DNA of 5,507 nt, from the NCBI GenBank assembly GCA_002315815.1, contig DCIN01000003.1:1-5507 (forward strand), in the 5' to 3' direction. Both the position numbers and the translations under genes were made by a program. The DNA is from Bacteroidales bacterium UBA1725 (lineage in GTDB: Bacteria > Bacteroidota > Bacteroidia > Bacteroidales > UBA932). The notes beneath the pieces were generated by a model. It did no database searches. It had not been told where the DNA came from and saw only the letters and a program-made list of their open reading frames with translations. Shown here piece after piece: positions 5,416 through 5,507 of the stretch; positions within the stretch are counted from its first letter, which is position 1, and every line of letters begins with the position of its first letter.

Positions 5416-5507
5416 ATGCCTGGATTAATTGGGAAAAAAATCGGAATGACTTCCGTTTTCGGTGCTGATGGTAAGAATATACCATGCACCGTTATCGAGG
5501 CTGGTCC
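5416..5507 (+). CDS. rplC: Ribosomal protein L3, 5' part only
   Basis: The first 30 codons, MPGLIGKKIGMTSVFGADGK and on through NIPCTVIEAG, match the well-conserved start of bacterial ribosomal protein L3; the full protein is about 205-210 residues and the rest lies beyond the window. L3 binds the 3' domain of 23S rRNA early in 50S assembly, with a loop reaching towards the peptidyl-transferase centre. The gene is normally second in the S10 operon, after rpsJ, and is followed by rplD, rplW and rplB. Here a promoter and the divergent cdaA lie directly upstream instead, so rplC appears to be the first gene of its transcript. Confidence 0.95.
   Translation, partial: MPGLIGKKIGMTSVFGADGKNIPCTVIEAG

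Overview
The window looks chromosomal and comes from a member of the Bacteroidota, most likely the class Bacteroidia (Bacteroidales). Three things point there. Promoters upstream of yraN and rplC fit the Bacteroidetes sigma-factor pattern (TTTG, exactly 20 bases, TAnnTTTG). No gene start has a clear Shine-Dalgarno sequence. The protein starts and motifs, especially the L3 N-terminus MPGLIGKKIGMTSVF and the short GDP-mannose pyrophosphorylase, read like that group. I cannot name a genus.

Layout. Bases 1-300 are AT-rich and hold no intact gene. They contain what looks like a decayed 5' end of an IS982-type transposase (about 109-168) and a strong inverted repeat (223-254). From a good promoter at 301-332 runs a rightward two-gene unit: yraN (UPF0102 nuclease-like protein, 383-766) and manC (mannose-1-phosphate guanylyltransferase, 759-1850), overlapping by 8 bases. 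A 136-base convergent gap with a 13-base tandem duplication and no visible terminator hairpin separates this from the leftward unit cdaA (diadenylate cyclase, 5292-4501) followed by mutS2 (4470-1987). Their 30-base spacer is mostly two adjoining tetranucleotide repeats. Divergent from cdaA, a second strong promoter (5324-5355) drives rplC (ribosomal protein L3), of which only the first 30 codons plus two bases are present. rplC is normally the second gene of the S10 ribosomal protein operon.

How the genes may work together. cdaA makes the second messenger c-di-AMP. MutS2 is an ABC ATPase with a Smr domain, known from other bacteria in recombination control and ribosome-collision rescue. The likely cdaA-mutS2 operon shares about 120 bases of control DNA with the start of a ribosomal protein operon. 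The most interesting part of the window is this divergent region: back-to-back promoters, a perfect 19-base palindrome lying over both the cdaA start codon and its -7 box, and a predicted cdaA transcript with almost no leader. No gene here is of an unknown family and I see no wholly new system. The findings concern regulation and genome arrangement.
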